From Clostridiales bacterium (GTDB lineage: Bacteria > Bacillota > Clostridia > Christensenellales > UBA1242), in NCBI GenBank assembly GCA_918292005.1, contig CAKJZJ010000015.1, forward strand, positions 1 to 52,203: 52,203 nucleotides of DNA, given 5' to 3'. Made by a program: the position numbers and the translations under genes. The stretch's first letter is position 1. Each line of letters opens with the position of its first letter. A model generated the notes under the pieces. That model was not told where the DNA came from and ran no database searches. It was given only the letters and a program-made list of their open reading frames with translations. Positions 38,066-45,997 of the stretch are shown in pieces.

Positions 38066-39334
38066 ATGGAAAGAAGAATATTTTTTGAAGATGCCAGAAA
38101 GAATGTAATGCAATTTTTTAGCATGGAATTTCCTGTACTAAAAATTGCCGACATAGACATGTTCATGGGTATGTTTTATAAACTAGTGAATTATGAAGAA
38201 GAAGGTCAGAAAATCCGACCTACTATTCTTATCACTTCCAATATAAATTCGGTTATTAGGTATGTGCCTAATTCCAAAAAGATTATTTTCTACGAAGACA
38301 AAGACACTACCAATTTCAAGGCTCGTATCAAAGCACTAATGTGTTTCTGCAAATCTGACTGGAATATATATATCAATTTCGGCGAAGATATAATCGAATA
38401 TGGAATAATTAAAACCCTAGCCAGCATAAAAGAAAAATCCCTAGTACAATTACTCGGCACACGTCCTATTATGGATACCCTATCTAAAAAAGGCTCACTA
38501 GTACTACTAAACGTACTCGGTGGTGGTGTATGTAGACTAACTGGTGCAAAGGGCAATAATTGTTCTATATGCTTCAACCTAAACTCCCAGTCTCAATATA
38601 ATTGGGAGATAGAGATAGAAGAATTCGTAGAAGCCTGTGTAACCAAAATAAAAACCACCAAGAAAAAACTAGACGACATTAAAAACTTGATAACCAATAT
38701 TTTCCACAAAGCACTCAAAGATTTGCACGGAACAATATGTGTAGTTGTCGATAAAGATTTTAATGACAAGGCTGGATTTTTCCAAGACGGTACTTGGCTA
38801 AAAGAGCCAATAGAATTTGGTAAACTATTCGTGCGTTCTTCCACATACGACGAGAACGTTTTGCGTAGTTATGCTGATGTGCTGACCACTATGTTAGATT
38901 TCGATGGTATTACCGTCATAGACAATGCTGGTAGAATAAGAGCATACAATATTTTCATTGAGTCCAATCAACAAAACCAAAAAAGAGTAGTTGGTGGTGC
39001 AAGACGTAGGGCTGCATATTCGGTACTCCAGAATAAAAACAAAAAGATAATTGGTGTATATTTCCAATCTCAAGATGGAGACAATTTCTATAGAGAAAAG
39101 GGCGAACGCAACAAGAAAAACAAGGTAAAAATAGTAGGTGGCGAAGTTGTAAACCAGGGCGAAGAAATGCTCCCACTCGAGATAATTGCCAAATTGCAAG
39201 TACAGAAAAAGAAAGATGAAGAAAAAATAAACAAAGATACACAAGAAAAGGCAAAGCAACCCGAACTTACAAAGATACCATTATTAGAAGTAAAGGATTA
39301 TGAAGATAAAGTATCTCCTACCAATAAAAAATAG
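38066..39334 (+). CDS. Divergent DisA_N (diadenylate cyclase)-like protein with an unknown N-terminal domain
   Basis: The product has 422 residues. Residues about 220-343 read like a DisA_N/DAC fold. A beta strand GTICVVVDKDFN is followed by DFDGITVIDNAGRIRAYNIF (278-297) and then GGARRRAAYSVL (310-321). These align with the DGA and RHR nucleotide-binding motifs of DisA and CdaA. Asp280 and Gly281 are kept, the Ala is Ile, and TRHR has become ARRR. Residues 1-215 are an unrecognised, probably soluble sensor or scaffold domain. The last 75 residues are Lys/Glu-rich and probably disordered. The start at 38066 is chosen for its AAAGGTG site and because the transcript is predicted to begin near 38003. 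The gene stands alone between its promoter and a terminator. It could make c-di-AMP, make another nucleotide, or only bind one. Confidence 0.75.
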   Translation: MERRIFFEDARKNVMQFFSMEFPVLKIADIDMFMGMFYKLVNYEEEGQKIRPTILITSNINSVIRYVPNSKKIIFYEDKDTTNFKARIKALMCFCKSDWNIYINFGEDIIEYGIIKTLASIKEKSLVQLLGTRPIMDTLSKKGSLVLLNVLGGGVCRLTGAKGNNCSICFNLNSQSQYNWEIEIEEFVEACVTKIKTTKKKLDDIKNLITNIFHKALKDLHGTICVVVDKDFNDKAGFFQDGTWLKEPIEFGKLFVRSSTYDENVLRSYADVLTTMLDFDGITVIDNAGRIRAYNIFIESNQQNQKRVVGGARRRAAYSVLQNKNKKIIGVYFQSQDGDNFYREKGERNKKNKVKIVGGEVVNQGEEMLPLEIIAKLQVQKKKDEEKINKDTQEKAKQPELTKIPLLEVKDYEDKVSPTNKK

Positions 39335-39344
39335 TGAATAAAAG

Positions 39345-39377
39345 ACACTCCCACGTAAACACGGGGAGTGTTTTTTT
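39345..39377. terminator. Bidirectional terminator
   Basis: An 8-bp stem ACACTCCC (39345-39352) / GGGAGTGT (39364-39371) is followed by a T run on the plus strand and by CTTTTATTC on the minus strand. It separates the converging DisA_N-like and ABC permease genes. Confidence 0.85.
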
Positions 39378-39386
39378 AGTTTAATA

Positions 39387-40172
39387 CTAATCTACATTGA
39401 CACCCTTTTTGAATTGACTTTTAGCCAAGAAATAGAATGCCACGCTGAGTACAGCATAGACCAGAATACCGGTAAGCACAATGCAATTAAATCCAGTGCT
39501 AGTCAGGACTATAGTCGAACTACTCAAATCTATACCTGCTATCAGCATTACAATTACCATTACAATGGACAATGTCGTACTAGAAGCAAATGAAAATAGT
39601 GCAGTAAATAGAAATGATTTCAATACCTTTTTTTCATTAAACTTGTAACCTAGAATAATCGAAAAATAGATAATAGATATAAACATTAAAAATTCTACAA
39701 CAACCAATACTATGAATAATGTTATGACACCCCATACTGAAAAGCTACCACTAATTAACCCTGATAACATCATCTGTAGAACTGCAGTCATATTGGCAGA
39801 AGCATATCTAATAAGTATGGCTACTATTACACTAATGAATCCCAATAATATCTCTATGAGCGACGTAATGTATTTGGAATTAATTATTTGACCTTTCGTC
39901 ACAGGGAGAGTGTGTGTTAGATATGATTCATCTCCATATAGAGATTTGGTAAAATTCATAAATCCCCTTATGAATGGCTGAATAATAGAATTGGCAACCA
40001 GTGCATAAAATATGGAATCAAATAGTATTCCTAGCACTTTGAAAAATGCAATACTTTTGCCCAATTCACTGAGTCCCCTAGTGATACCAGCCGCAGCAAT
40101 AGAACCTACAAATAATATCCACAACCAGCGCATGTTTTTCCTTAGGTCGTATTTCAAAAGTTTACCCAACAT
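39387..40172 (-). CDS. ABC transporter permease (ABC-2-like)
   Basis: The product has 261 residues with about six hydrophobic segments. It begins MLGKLLKYDLRKN, typical of permease subunits paired with YtrB/BcrA-type ATPases. The start at 40172 is favoured over the ATG eight codons upstream because AGGAGG lies just before it. It overlaps the end of the ATPase gene by 11 nt, which suggests translational coupling. Such two-gene exporters often act in antibiotic resistance, envelope stress or lipid handling; the substrate cannot be inferred. The N-terminal LLKYDLRKN and the ATPase partner support the call, but sequence conservation among these permeases is low. Confidence 0.82.
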   Translation of the reverse strand: MLGKLLKYDLRKNMRWLWILFVGSIAAAGITRGLSELGKSIAFFKVLGILFDSIFYALVANSIIQPFIRGFMNFTKSLYGDESYLTHTLPVTKGQIINSKYITSLIEILLGFISVIVAILIRYASANMTAVLQMMLSGLISGSFSVWGVITLFIVLVVVEFLMFISIIYFSIILGYKFNEKKVLKSFLFTALFSFASSTTLSIVMVIVMLIAGIDLSSSTIVLTSTGFNCIVLTGILVYAVLSVAFYFLAKSQFKKGVNVD

Positions 40173-40863
40173 AAAAAGTCCTCCTGAAAATCTCATCTAT
40201 AGTACCCTTCTCTTTTTTGCGAAGTTTATCAACATTCTCATGCAATATGATTTTACCATCATCGATGAATACTACATCGTCTAATATCTTCTCTATATCA
40301 GCTATCATATGTGTGGATATGAGTAATGTGGATTCTTTATCAAAATTTTTAAGTATTGTCTGCAAAATATAATCTCTGCTAGCAGGATCTACACCACCCA
40401 AAGGCTCGTCCAATATGTAAATTTTTGCCCTTCTACTCATGACCAAAACTAGTTGCACTTTTTCTTTCATGCCCTTGCTCATTTTGGATAGTCGCATATC
40501 TTTCTCTAATTGTAAATCTGCCAGCAATTTTTCTGCTTTTTCTCTATCAAAATCTTCGTAAAAATCGGCAAAAAGATTAATGGCATCTACCACTTTTAGA
40601 CTAGGATCTAGATAAGTCCTTTCTGGTAAATACGACACCATAGCCTTTGTCTTTGCAGAGACCGTTCTGCCATCAATAAATATCTCACCACTAGATGGTG
40701 TGAGTAGGTCATTCGCTAGTTTAAAAAGTGTGGACTTGCCACTACCATTTTTACCTAGTAGTCCTACTATTTTACCCGAGTCTATCTGCAGATTGATATC
40801 CTTTAAAATCTGCTTTTCACCGAAATTTTTATTTATTCCTTTATATTCTAAAATAACACCCAT
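40162..40863 (-). CDS. ABC transporter ATP-binding protein
   Basis: The product has 233 residues. It has Walker A GKNGSGKST (37-45), a signature loop in the form LSKMSKGMKEKVQL, Walker B IYILDEP, and a switch His in STHMI. The signature reads MSKGM in place of LSGGQ, which is common in YtrB/BcrA-like exporter ATPases. The ATG at 40863 is preferred over a GTG one codon earlier because GGAGA is then correctly spaced. It pairs with the permease that overlaps its 3' end. No GntR regulator gene, often found beside such systems, is in the immediate neighbourhood. Confidence 0.93.
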   Translation of the reverse strand: MGVILEYKGINKNFGEKQILKDINLQIDSGKIVGLLGKNGSGKSTLFKLANDLLTPSSGEIFIDGRTVSAKTKAMVSYLPERTYLDPSLKVVDAINLFADFYEDFDREKAEKLLADLQLEKDMRLSKMSKGMKEKVQLVLVMSRRAKIYILDEPLGGVDPASRDYILQTILKNFDKESTLLISTHMIADIEKILDDVVFIDDGKIILHENVDKLRKKEKGTIDEIFRRTFYVG

Positions 40864-40886
40864 CACTGTCTCCAGTTTTTATTATT

Positions 40887-40915
40887 ATTACATCAATATA
40901 ATATCATATTAGCAA
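40887..40915 (-). promoter_or_regulatory. Possible promoter of the ABC transporter operon
   Basis: On the minus strand, TTGCTA (40915-40910), a 17-bp spacer and TGTAAT (40892-40887) lie just upstream of the ATPase gene. The -35 matches the consensus at four of six positions. Confidence 0.45.
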
Positions 40916-40947
40916 AAAAAATGATACTTATATTTGCAATTTACACA

Positions 40948-40976
40948 AAAAAGCACATCTAGAAGATATGCTTTTT
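40948..40976. terminator. Bidirectional terminator after the secA operon
   Basis: A stem AAAAAGCA-ATCT / AGAT-TGCTTTTT with one C/A mismatch and a 3-nt loop. The T/A-rich arms allow it to act in both directions; its main role is to end the secA-zinc-ribbon transcript. Confidence 0.75.
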
Positions 40977-40982
40977 ATTTTG

Positions 40983-41915
40983 TTATTTTTTATTTTTATT
41001 GCTAATGGTGGTACTACTAGTCTCTACCGATCTAGTATCTGTAAGGCTCGCCCCACAATTATCACACTTGACCGAACCAGGCTTGAGTAGAGTTCCACAA
41101 TATTTACAATATTCTTTACTTACCTTGGTGGTAACTGTTGTTGACGACTCATCTCCATCATCTTTTTTAGATTTGATAATAAATAATGCTATTGCTCCAG
41201 CACCTAATAACAAACCTACTACAATTACAACAATACCTACGGTCTGAGTAGTCTTTGCCGTTTTATAATCGTGTACAAAGTCATCATCATCCCATAGTGT
41301 AGTATTTTTGTATTGAATATCTATAGAGTCGGTACTGGTAGTGATCTGGTCATTTCTACAATTCAATGCCAGCACTATCGTCTGACCTACCTGAAGCTCT
41401 GGTTTTTTCAAATCTTCTAGCGTATATGTAGTATAGGTATATCCATCTACAGCTATATGAGAAGGTCCACTAGTGTAGAATCTGTATGTTAGGTAATATT
41501 TATTGCCGCCCTTACCCATAAATCTATCGGTAATGACTGCACCGGTCGTAAGCAAATAATTTGGATCGGTCTCGGCATAGGCTATCATATTCTGGTAATA
41601 ATCGTAATCGTGTTGGTAATCTCTCTGTACTCCACTAGGAGATGCCGAACTGGCTAGTATTATTCCGAAAAATACCATAAGGAAGGCAAAAGTCAACATT
41701 ACCTGCAATAAAGAGAATATGCCAGAAGTTACATATCTACCACCATGGCCACCGAAGCCACCTATTATTACTACCGATCTACCACCCCTAGTTGACCTAG
41801 GGAATATAGGTGATGATGAAGAACTACCACCACCGCTGTGGCCGCCCCAAGAGCCGCCACCTCCTGAAAATCCACCACTGTGGCCACCGCCACCACCATG
41901 ACTACCTGAAGGCAT
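40983..41915 (-). CDS. Glycine/serine-rich membrane protein with C-terminal zinc ribbon
   Basis: The product has 310 residues. It begins MPSGSHGGGGGHSGG, with a Gly/Ser/His-rich segment to about residue 50 and a hydrophobic segment at about 63-87. A roughly 120-residue soluble domain follows (containing DRFMGKGGNKYYLTYRF), then a second hydrophobic segment (about 225-245). The C-terminal zinc ribbon has CKYC...CDNC. It shares the MPSGSH opening and the zinc ribbon with the next gene upstream, so the two appear to be paralogues or to share modules. It is the last gene of the secA transcript. Function is unknown; secretion- or envelope-related assistance is a guess from position only. Confidence 0.8.
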   Translation of the reverse strand: MPSGSHGGGGGHSGGFSGGGGSWGGHSGGGSSSSSPIFPRSTRGGRSVVIIGGFGGHGGRYVTSGIFSLLQVMLTFAFLMVFFGIILASSASPSGVQRDYQHDYDYYQNMIAYAETDPNYLLTTGAVITDRFMGKGGNKYYLTYRFYTSGPSHIAVDGYTYTTYTLEDLKKPELQVGQTIVLALNCRNDQITTSTDSIDIQYKNTTLWDDDDFVHDYKTAKTTQTVGIVVIVVGLLLGAGAIALFIIKSKKDDGDESSTTVTTKVSKEYCKYCGTLLKPGSVKCDNCGASLTDTRSVETSSTTISNKNKK

Positions 41916-41939
41916 AATTATATTTCCTTTTTATCATTA

Positions 41940-42515
41940 TTATTTTTTTTCGTTATTAGTTTTTCCTTGTGTGGCACCACATTGTTTACAAATATTATTG
42001 CTAAACAATTCTGCCCCGCAAAATTCACACCTACGAGATGTTAATTGTTTTTTCGCTTTTTGCGTACTTTCATCTTTTTCATTTGTATCGTTTGTTATAT
42101 TTGTTTTGCGTTTTTCTTGAGATTGTTCATATTTATCCAGTCTATTTTTGCGAGTATTTAGAACACAACGTACCACCATTACAATTATAGGTGGTAACAT
42201 AAATACTAGTCCCATACAGATGAGCCCTATTCTCAGGCCGTCAGTACATACACTTCCGGCATATATCATAGGTATTCCAACCAACAAACCAAAGAATATT
42301 AATACTATATTGATTCCATTTGGAGACAATTCCACATCAGAACCAGATGAAGAATAATCGTAAGAACTACTACTAGAATAACTGCTACTAGAGTAACTAC
42401 TGCTAGAGTAACTACTACTAGAACGGCTACTATATGATCCACTGTGTCCACCCGATGAATGAGAGCCACCCGATGATCCACTATGATTTCCACTACTATG
42501 ACTACCCGAAGGCAT
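41940..42515 (-). CDS. Serine-rich membrane protein with C-terminal zinc ribbon
   Basis: The product has 191 residues. MPSGSHSSGNHSGSSGG is followed by a Ser/Tyr-rich run of SYSSS units (about 32-55) encoded by 15-bp DNA repeats. Two hydrophobic segments (about 68-120) follow, then a charged linker and a zinc ribbon CEFCGAEL...CKQCGATQ. The start codon overlaps the stop of the preceding gene (TAATG), so translation is coupled. AAAGGAG serves as the ribosome binding site inside that gene's end. The next gene shares the MPSGSH start. Function is unknown. Confidence 0.8.
   Translation of the reverse strand: MPSGSHSSGNHSGSSGGSHSSGGHSGSYSSRSSSSYSSSSYSSSSYSSSSSYDYSSSGSDVELSPNGINIVLIFFGLLVGIPMIYAGSVCTDGLRIGLICMGLVFMLPPIIVMVVRCVLNTRKNRLDKYEQSQEKRKTNITNDTNEKDESTQKAKKQLTSRRCEFCGAELFSNNICKQCGATQGKTNNEKK
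42376..42420 (-). repeat. Tandem 15-bp repeats encoding SYSSS units
   Basis: Three consecutive 15-bp units (42376-42390, 42391-42405, 42406-42420) differ at only two or three positions from one another. A diverged unit sits on either side. They lie inside the Ser-rich membrane protein gene and could vary in copy number by slippage without shifting the frame. Confidence 0.75.
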
Positions 42516-42835
42516 TATTTTTTCTCCTTTTGATTTTTATTAACTGCACCACATTTGGTACACGTAAGAGTCTTTGCATCCAATTCTGCCCCGCAAAATT
42601 CACATACTTTAGGTGTGGTTGTTTTGTTTTCTTCTACTTTGTTTTCATGTGTGTTTTCTACGACATTCTCTATATTTTTTTGTTTCAAGACTCTTTTAAT
42701 CACAACTACAGTTATAATAATAACAGCCACAAAAGTAACAAATATTATTATACCAATTACTATAGGGAGTAATGTACTTAGAGCCCAATATGCCGATGAT
42801 CCACTACCCGAACCACTGCCACCACTAAAACCCAT
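42515..42835 (-). CDS. Small membrane protein with C-terminal zinc ribbon
   Basis: The product has 106 residues. A short Gly/Ser-rich start (MGFSGGSGSGSGSS) is followed by one long hydrophobic segment (about 18-47), a charged linker and a zinc ribbon CEFCGAEL...CTKCGAVN. It begins 25 nt after the secA stop with no terminator between, so it is part of that operon. Its ribbon is very close to that of the following protein. It is not a known Sec subunit such as SecE or SecG. Function is unknown. Confidence 0.8.
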   Translation of the reverse strand: MGFSGGSGSGSGSSAYWALSTLLPIVIGIIIFVTFVAVIIITVVVIKRVLKQKNIENVVENTHENKVEENKTTTPKVCEFCGAELDAKTLTCTKCGAVNKNQKEKK

Positions 42836-42860
42836 ATTTACTCCTTTGAATTATTATAAT

Positions 42861-45767
42861 CTATTTTCCATTTTTGCCACAACAATTTTTGTATTTCTTG
42901 CCAGAACCACATGGACATGGATCATTTCTACCCACTACTTTACCAGACTTTTTAGCCTGAGTCTTCTCGGTATTATTGGTTACCATCTCCACATTGGTAG
43001 GAGCTTTCATCATATTATCTAGTTTTTTATTTACTTCGGCATTCTCGGGTGCTTTTGCCTTTTCTGGAGCAATAGCGCCTATTGGAATTGATTCGCCTGC
43101 CTGCAATTTTTTGGTTGCTTCTGCCAGTTTTGCTAGTGGGTGATTATCTGGAATTTTGCCTTCTTTGCGTAATTGTTCTATCTGTTGTAATTGTTCTTCG
43201 GTAGGCTTTTTGACCGTCATATTGACTGGCACACGTCTTTCTATCTCTACTTTGAAATTGATTAAGAATAATGCTGTTTCTTCACGCATTTTTACTATCA
43301 TTTCTTCGTATGCTTTGCTACTCTCTTCTTTGAATGCGATGATAGGATCGTGGTTACCATAAGCACGTAGACCTATCTCGCCTTTTAGTATTTCCATAAA
43401 GTCAATATGGTCACGCCATAGACTATCTACGACACGAAGTAGTATCTCACGTTCTATTCTCTGGTAATCTATATGAATTTTGGCTAGTTCTTTGCATTTA
43501 TTCTCGTATACTTCTTCTGCTTTGTCTGCTACTTTCTGAGCCAATTCTTGTACTTCTAGACCTTCTATTAATTCTTCGGTAACGTAATTAAAATCGGCAG
43601 GAAGCACACGATTATTTAGCATATTATTTATTTTCTCGATATCCCATTCGGTAAAATTGGTATTCTCATCTACAGCATCATATACCGAATTCATAGCGAA
43701 ATCTCTAATCATGTCTACTACTTCGGCATGAACATCAGCACCATCTAGTACTCTATTTCTCTCTTTGTATATTTCTCTACGTTGTTGGTTATTCACGTCA
43801 TCGAATTGCAATACTGTATGTCTAGCAGAGAAATTGAAGCCTTCTATTCTACGTTGTGCCTGTTCTATCTGTTTGGACAAAAATTTCAGAGAGAATGCAG
43901 TGTCATCAGATAGTTTAAAGAATCTAACTACACCCTGCAATTTATCTCCACCGAATCTACGCATTAGGTCGTCTTCCATACTTACAAAGAATACAGAAGA
44001 ACCTGGGTCTCCCTGACGTCCAGCACGACCACGCAACTGATTGTCTATACGTCTACTCTCGTGTCTCTCTGTACCTATAATATGTAGACCACCCAGAGCA
44101 ATAACTTTTTGTTTTTCGTCTTCGGTTACTTGCTCGAATTCTTTGTAGTATTTCATATATTTATCTCTAGCCTTCTCTAGATCGGGATTGTCCGATGGTA
44201 GATATGATGTACAGAAATCTATCTGTTCATCAGAATATCCCAATTCTGCCATTTTTTGTTTGGCTAGATATTCTGGGTTACCACCCAGCATAATATCTGT
44301 ACCACGACCAGCCATATTGGTAGCAATAGTTACCTGACCTAGTCTACCAGCCTGCGCGATAATCATACTCTCTTTTTGATGGTTTTTAGCATTCAATACA
44401 TTGTGCTTTATTTTAGCCTTTGTGAGTTCTCTAGATATCTCTTCACTCTTTTCAATAGTGATAGTACCTACTAGTATTGGTCTACCTTCGGCATGGACTT
44501 TCTTTATTTCTTCCACTATGGCATCTATTTTTGCCTTTTCGGTAGGATACACTACATCCGTCCAGTCTACACGACGAACTGGCTTATTGGTAGGAATAGT
44601 TACAACGTCTAGATTGTATATTTTATTGAATTCTATTTCTTCGGTTTTAGCAGTACCGGTCATACCAGATATTTTGTCGTATATACGGAAGAAATTTTGG
44701 AAAGTAATAGTAGCCAATGTTTTATTCTCATCACGCACTTCTAGGCCTTCTTTAGCCTCAATAGCCTGATGCAGACCATTACTATACTTTCTGCCTTCCA
44801 TCAGACGACCTGTAAATTCATCTACGATAATTACTTCGCCATCTTTTACGATATAATTTACATCTCTTTTCATGATGAATTGTGCTTTTAGAGCATTATT
44901 GATGTAGTGGTTGAGCTCAATATTGGATATGTCGGATAGATTCTCTATATTATAGAATCTTTCGGCTTTTGCAATACCCTTTTCATTTAGTCTAATTGCC
45001 TTTTCTTTTTCATCTATCTCGTACTCATCAGTTTTAATGGTTTTGGCGAATTTAGATGCACGTTTATACTCTTCGCCACTTTTCATACCCCTACCGGATA
45101 TTATAAGTGGAGTCCTTGCTTCATCTATAAGAATACTATCCACCTCGTCTATGATGGCGAAATGGTGAGCCCTACATACTCTGTCTTCGGCACGCATAAC
45201 CATATTGTCTCTCAAGTAGTCGAAGCCCAATTCATTATTGGTACTATATGTTATATCACAATCGTATGCCTGTTTTTTCTGCTCTGGAGTCATATCATGA
45301 TTGGATATACCTACAGTCAGACCTAAAAATTTGAATATTTTACCCATCCACTCGGCATCACGACCACTCAAATATTCATTGACGGTAACAATGTGTACAC
45401 CCTTGCCTTCTAGTGCTACTAGATAGGCTGGTAGTGTCTCTACTAGAGTTTTACCTTCACCAGTTTTCATCTCGGCTATTCTGCCTTGGAAAAGAGCAAT
45501 ACCACCTAGTATCTGTACATGGTAATGACGTTTGCCTATTACTCTAGAGCTAGCTTCTCTCACACAAGCATAGGCATCTGGTAAGATGTCTGCAGTCTTT
45601 TCGCCTTTGGCTAGTCTCTCTTTTAGAATTGGTGTAGTTCCACGCAATTCTTCATCCGACATTACTCTATATTTATCTGCTAGTTCTTCTACCTTTTTAG
45701 CAATCTTCTCTAGTTTGTCTATATTCCTAGCATTGTCTGATTTGAATAAATTTTTAAATAATCCCAT
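42861..45767 (-). CDS. secA: Preprotein translocase ATPase SecA
   Basis: The protein has 968 residues, longer than the approximately 840 of many Bacillota SecA proteins, partly because of a Pro/Lys-rich C-terminal linker. It is the ATP-driven motor that pushes unfolded proteins through SecYEG. It has the DEAD motor Walker A MKTGEGKT (100-107), Walker B IIDEVDSILIDEARTP (205-220), and TNMAGRGTDI in the second motor domain. The C-terminal metal-binding CPCGSGKKYKNCC is also present. The ATG at 45767 is preceded by AAGGAG about 14 nt upstream, somewhat far. It leads an operon with three zinc-ribbon membrane proteins. Given the giant surface proteins in this window it must move very long substrates. 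Confidence 0.97.
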   Translation of the reverse strand: MGLFKNLFKSDNARNIDKLEKIAKKVEELADKYRVMSDEELRGTTPILKERLAKGEKTADILPDAYACVREASSRVIGKRHYHVQILGGIALFQGRIAEMKTGEGKTLVETLPAYLVALEGKGVHIVTVNEYLSGRDAEWMGKIFKFLGLTVGISNHDMTPEQKKQAYDCDITYSTNNELGFDYLRDNMVMRAEDRVCRAHHFAIIDEVDSILIDEARTPLIISGRGMKSGEEYKRASKFAKTIKTDEYEIDEKEKAIRLNEKGIAKAERFYNIENLSDISNIELNHYINNALKAQFIMKRDVNYIVKDGEVIIVDEFTGRLMEGRKYSNGLHQAIEAKEGLEVRDENKTLATITFQNFFRIYDKISGMTGTAKTEEIEFNKIYNLDVVTIPTNKPVRRVDWTDVVYPTEKAKIDAIVEEIKKVHAEGRPILVGTITIEKSEEISRELTKAKIKHNVLNAKNHQKESMIIAQAGRLGQVTIATNMAGRGTDIMLGGNPEYLAKQKMAELGYSDEQIDFCTSYLPSDNPDLEKARDKYMKYYKEFEQVTEDEKQKVIALGGLHIIGTERHESRRIDNQLRGRAGRQGDPGSSVFFVSMEDDLMRRFGGDKLQGVVRFFKLSDDTAFSLKFLSKQIEQAQRRIEGFNFSARHTVLQFDDVNNQQRREIYKERNRVLDGADVHAEVVDMIRDFAMNSVYDAVDENTNFTEWDIEKINNMLNNRVLPADFNYVTEELIEGLEVQELAQKVADKAEEVYENKCKELAKIHIDYQRIEREILLRVVDSLWRDHIDFMEILKGEIGLRAYGNHDPIIAFKEESSKAYEEMIVKMREETALFLINFKVEIERRVPVNMTVKKPTEEQLQQIEQLRKEGKIPDNHPLAKLAEATKKLQAGESIPIGAIAPEKAKAPENAEVNKKLDNMMKAPTNVEMVTNNTEKTQAKKSGKVVGRNDPCPCGSGKKYKNCCGKNGK

Positions 45768-45802
45768 TGTGTGTCACGAAACTCCTTACATATTTTCAGT
45801 AG

Positions 45803-45835
45803 CATTCCATTTTTTCATACACTAGTCGTGGAATG
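45803..45835 (-). promoter_or_regulatory. Stem-loop in the secA leader
   Basis: CATTCCA (45803-45809) and TGGAATG (45829-45835) form a 7-bp stem around a 19-nt loop, within the roughly 95-nt predicted secA leader. A regulatory role is possible but unproven; no SecM-like arrest peptide is seen. Confidence 0.35.
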
Positions 45836-45867
45836 TACACACTTCCCACACTTACACTAGTATATAT

Positions 45868-45896
45868 ATTATAGAGTATAATAGTATTAATTCCAA
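45868..45896 (-). promoter_or_regulatory. Promoter of the secA operon
   Basis: On the minus strand, TTGGAA (45896-45891), a 17-bp spacer and TATAAT (45873-45868). Confidence 0.7.
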
Positions 45897-45952
45897 ACAA
45901 ATTCAATCAAATTACCTAGTATAATCCACCACTTTTATAGACTTTTGCAAGA

Positions 45953-45984
45953 AAAAACAGCATATTTTGACTTATGCTGTTTTT
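45953..45984. terminator. Terminator downstream of the LRR surface protein
   Basis: A 12-bp stem AAAAACAGCATA (45953-45964) / TATGCTGTTTTT (45973-45984) with an 8-nt loop. It lies 14 nt after the minus-strand stop at 45998 and separates that gene from secA. Confidence 0.85.
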
Positions 45985-45997
45985 ACATTTATTATCT

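Noticed and set aside
38894..39259. Overlapping minus-strand frames of about 100-120 codons opposite the DisA_N-like gene
   Set aside because: Low-complexity Phe/Leu/Tyr-rich shadows of Lys/Glu/Asn-rich codons; no start signals.
42360..42440. CRISPR array
   Set aside because: The 15-bp units are contiguous, in frame and coding, with no spacers; no other regular repeat-spacer pattern was seen in the window.
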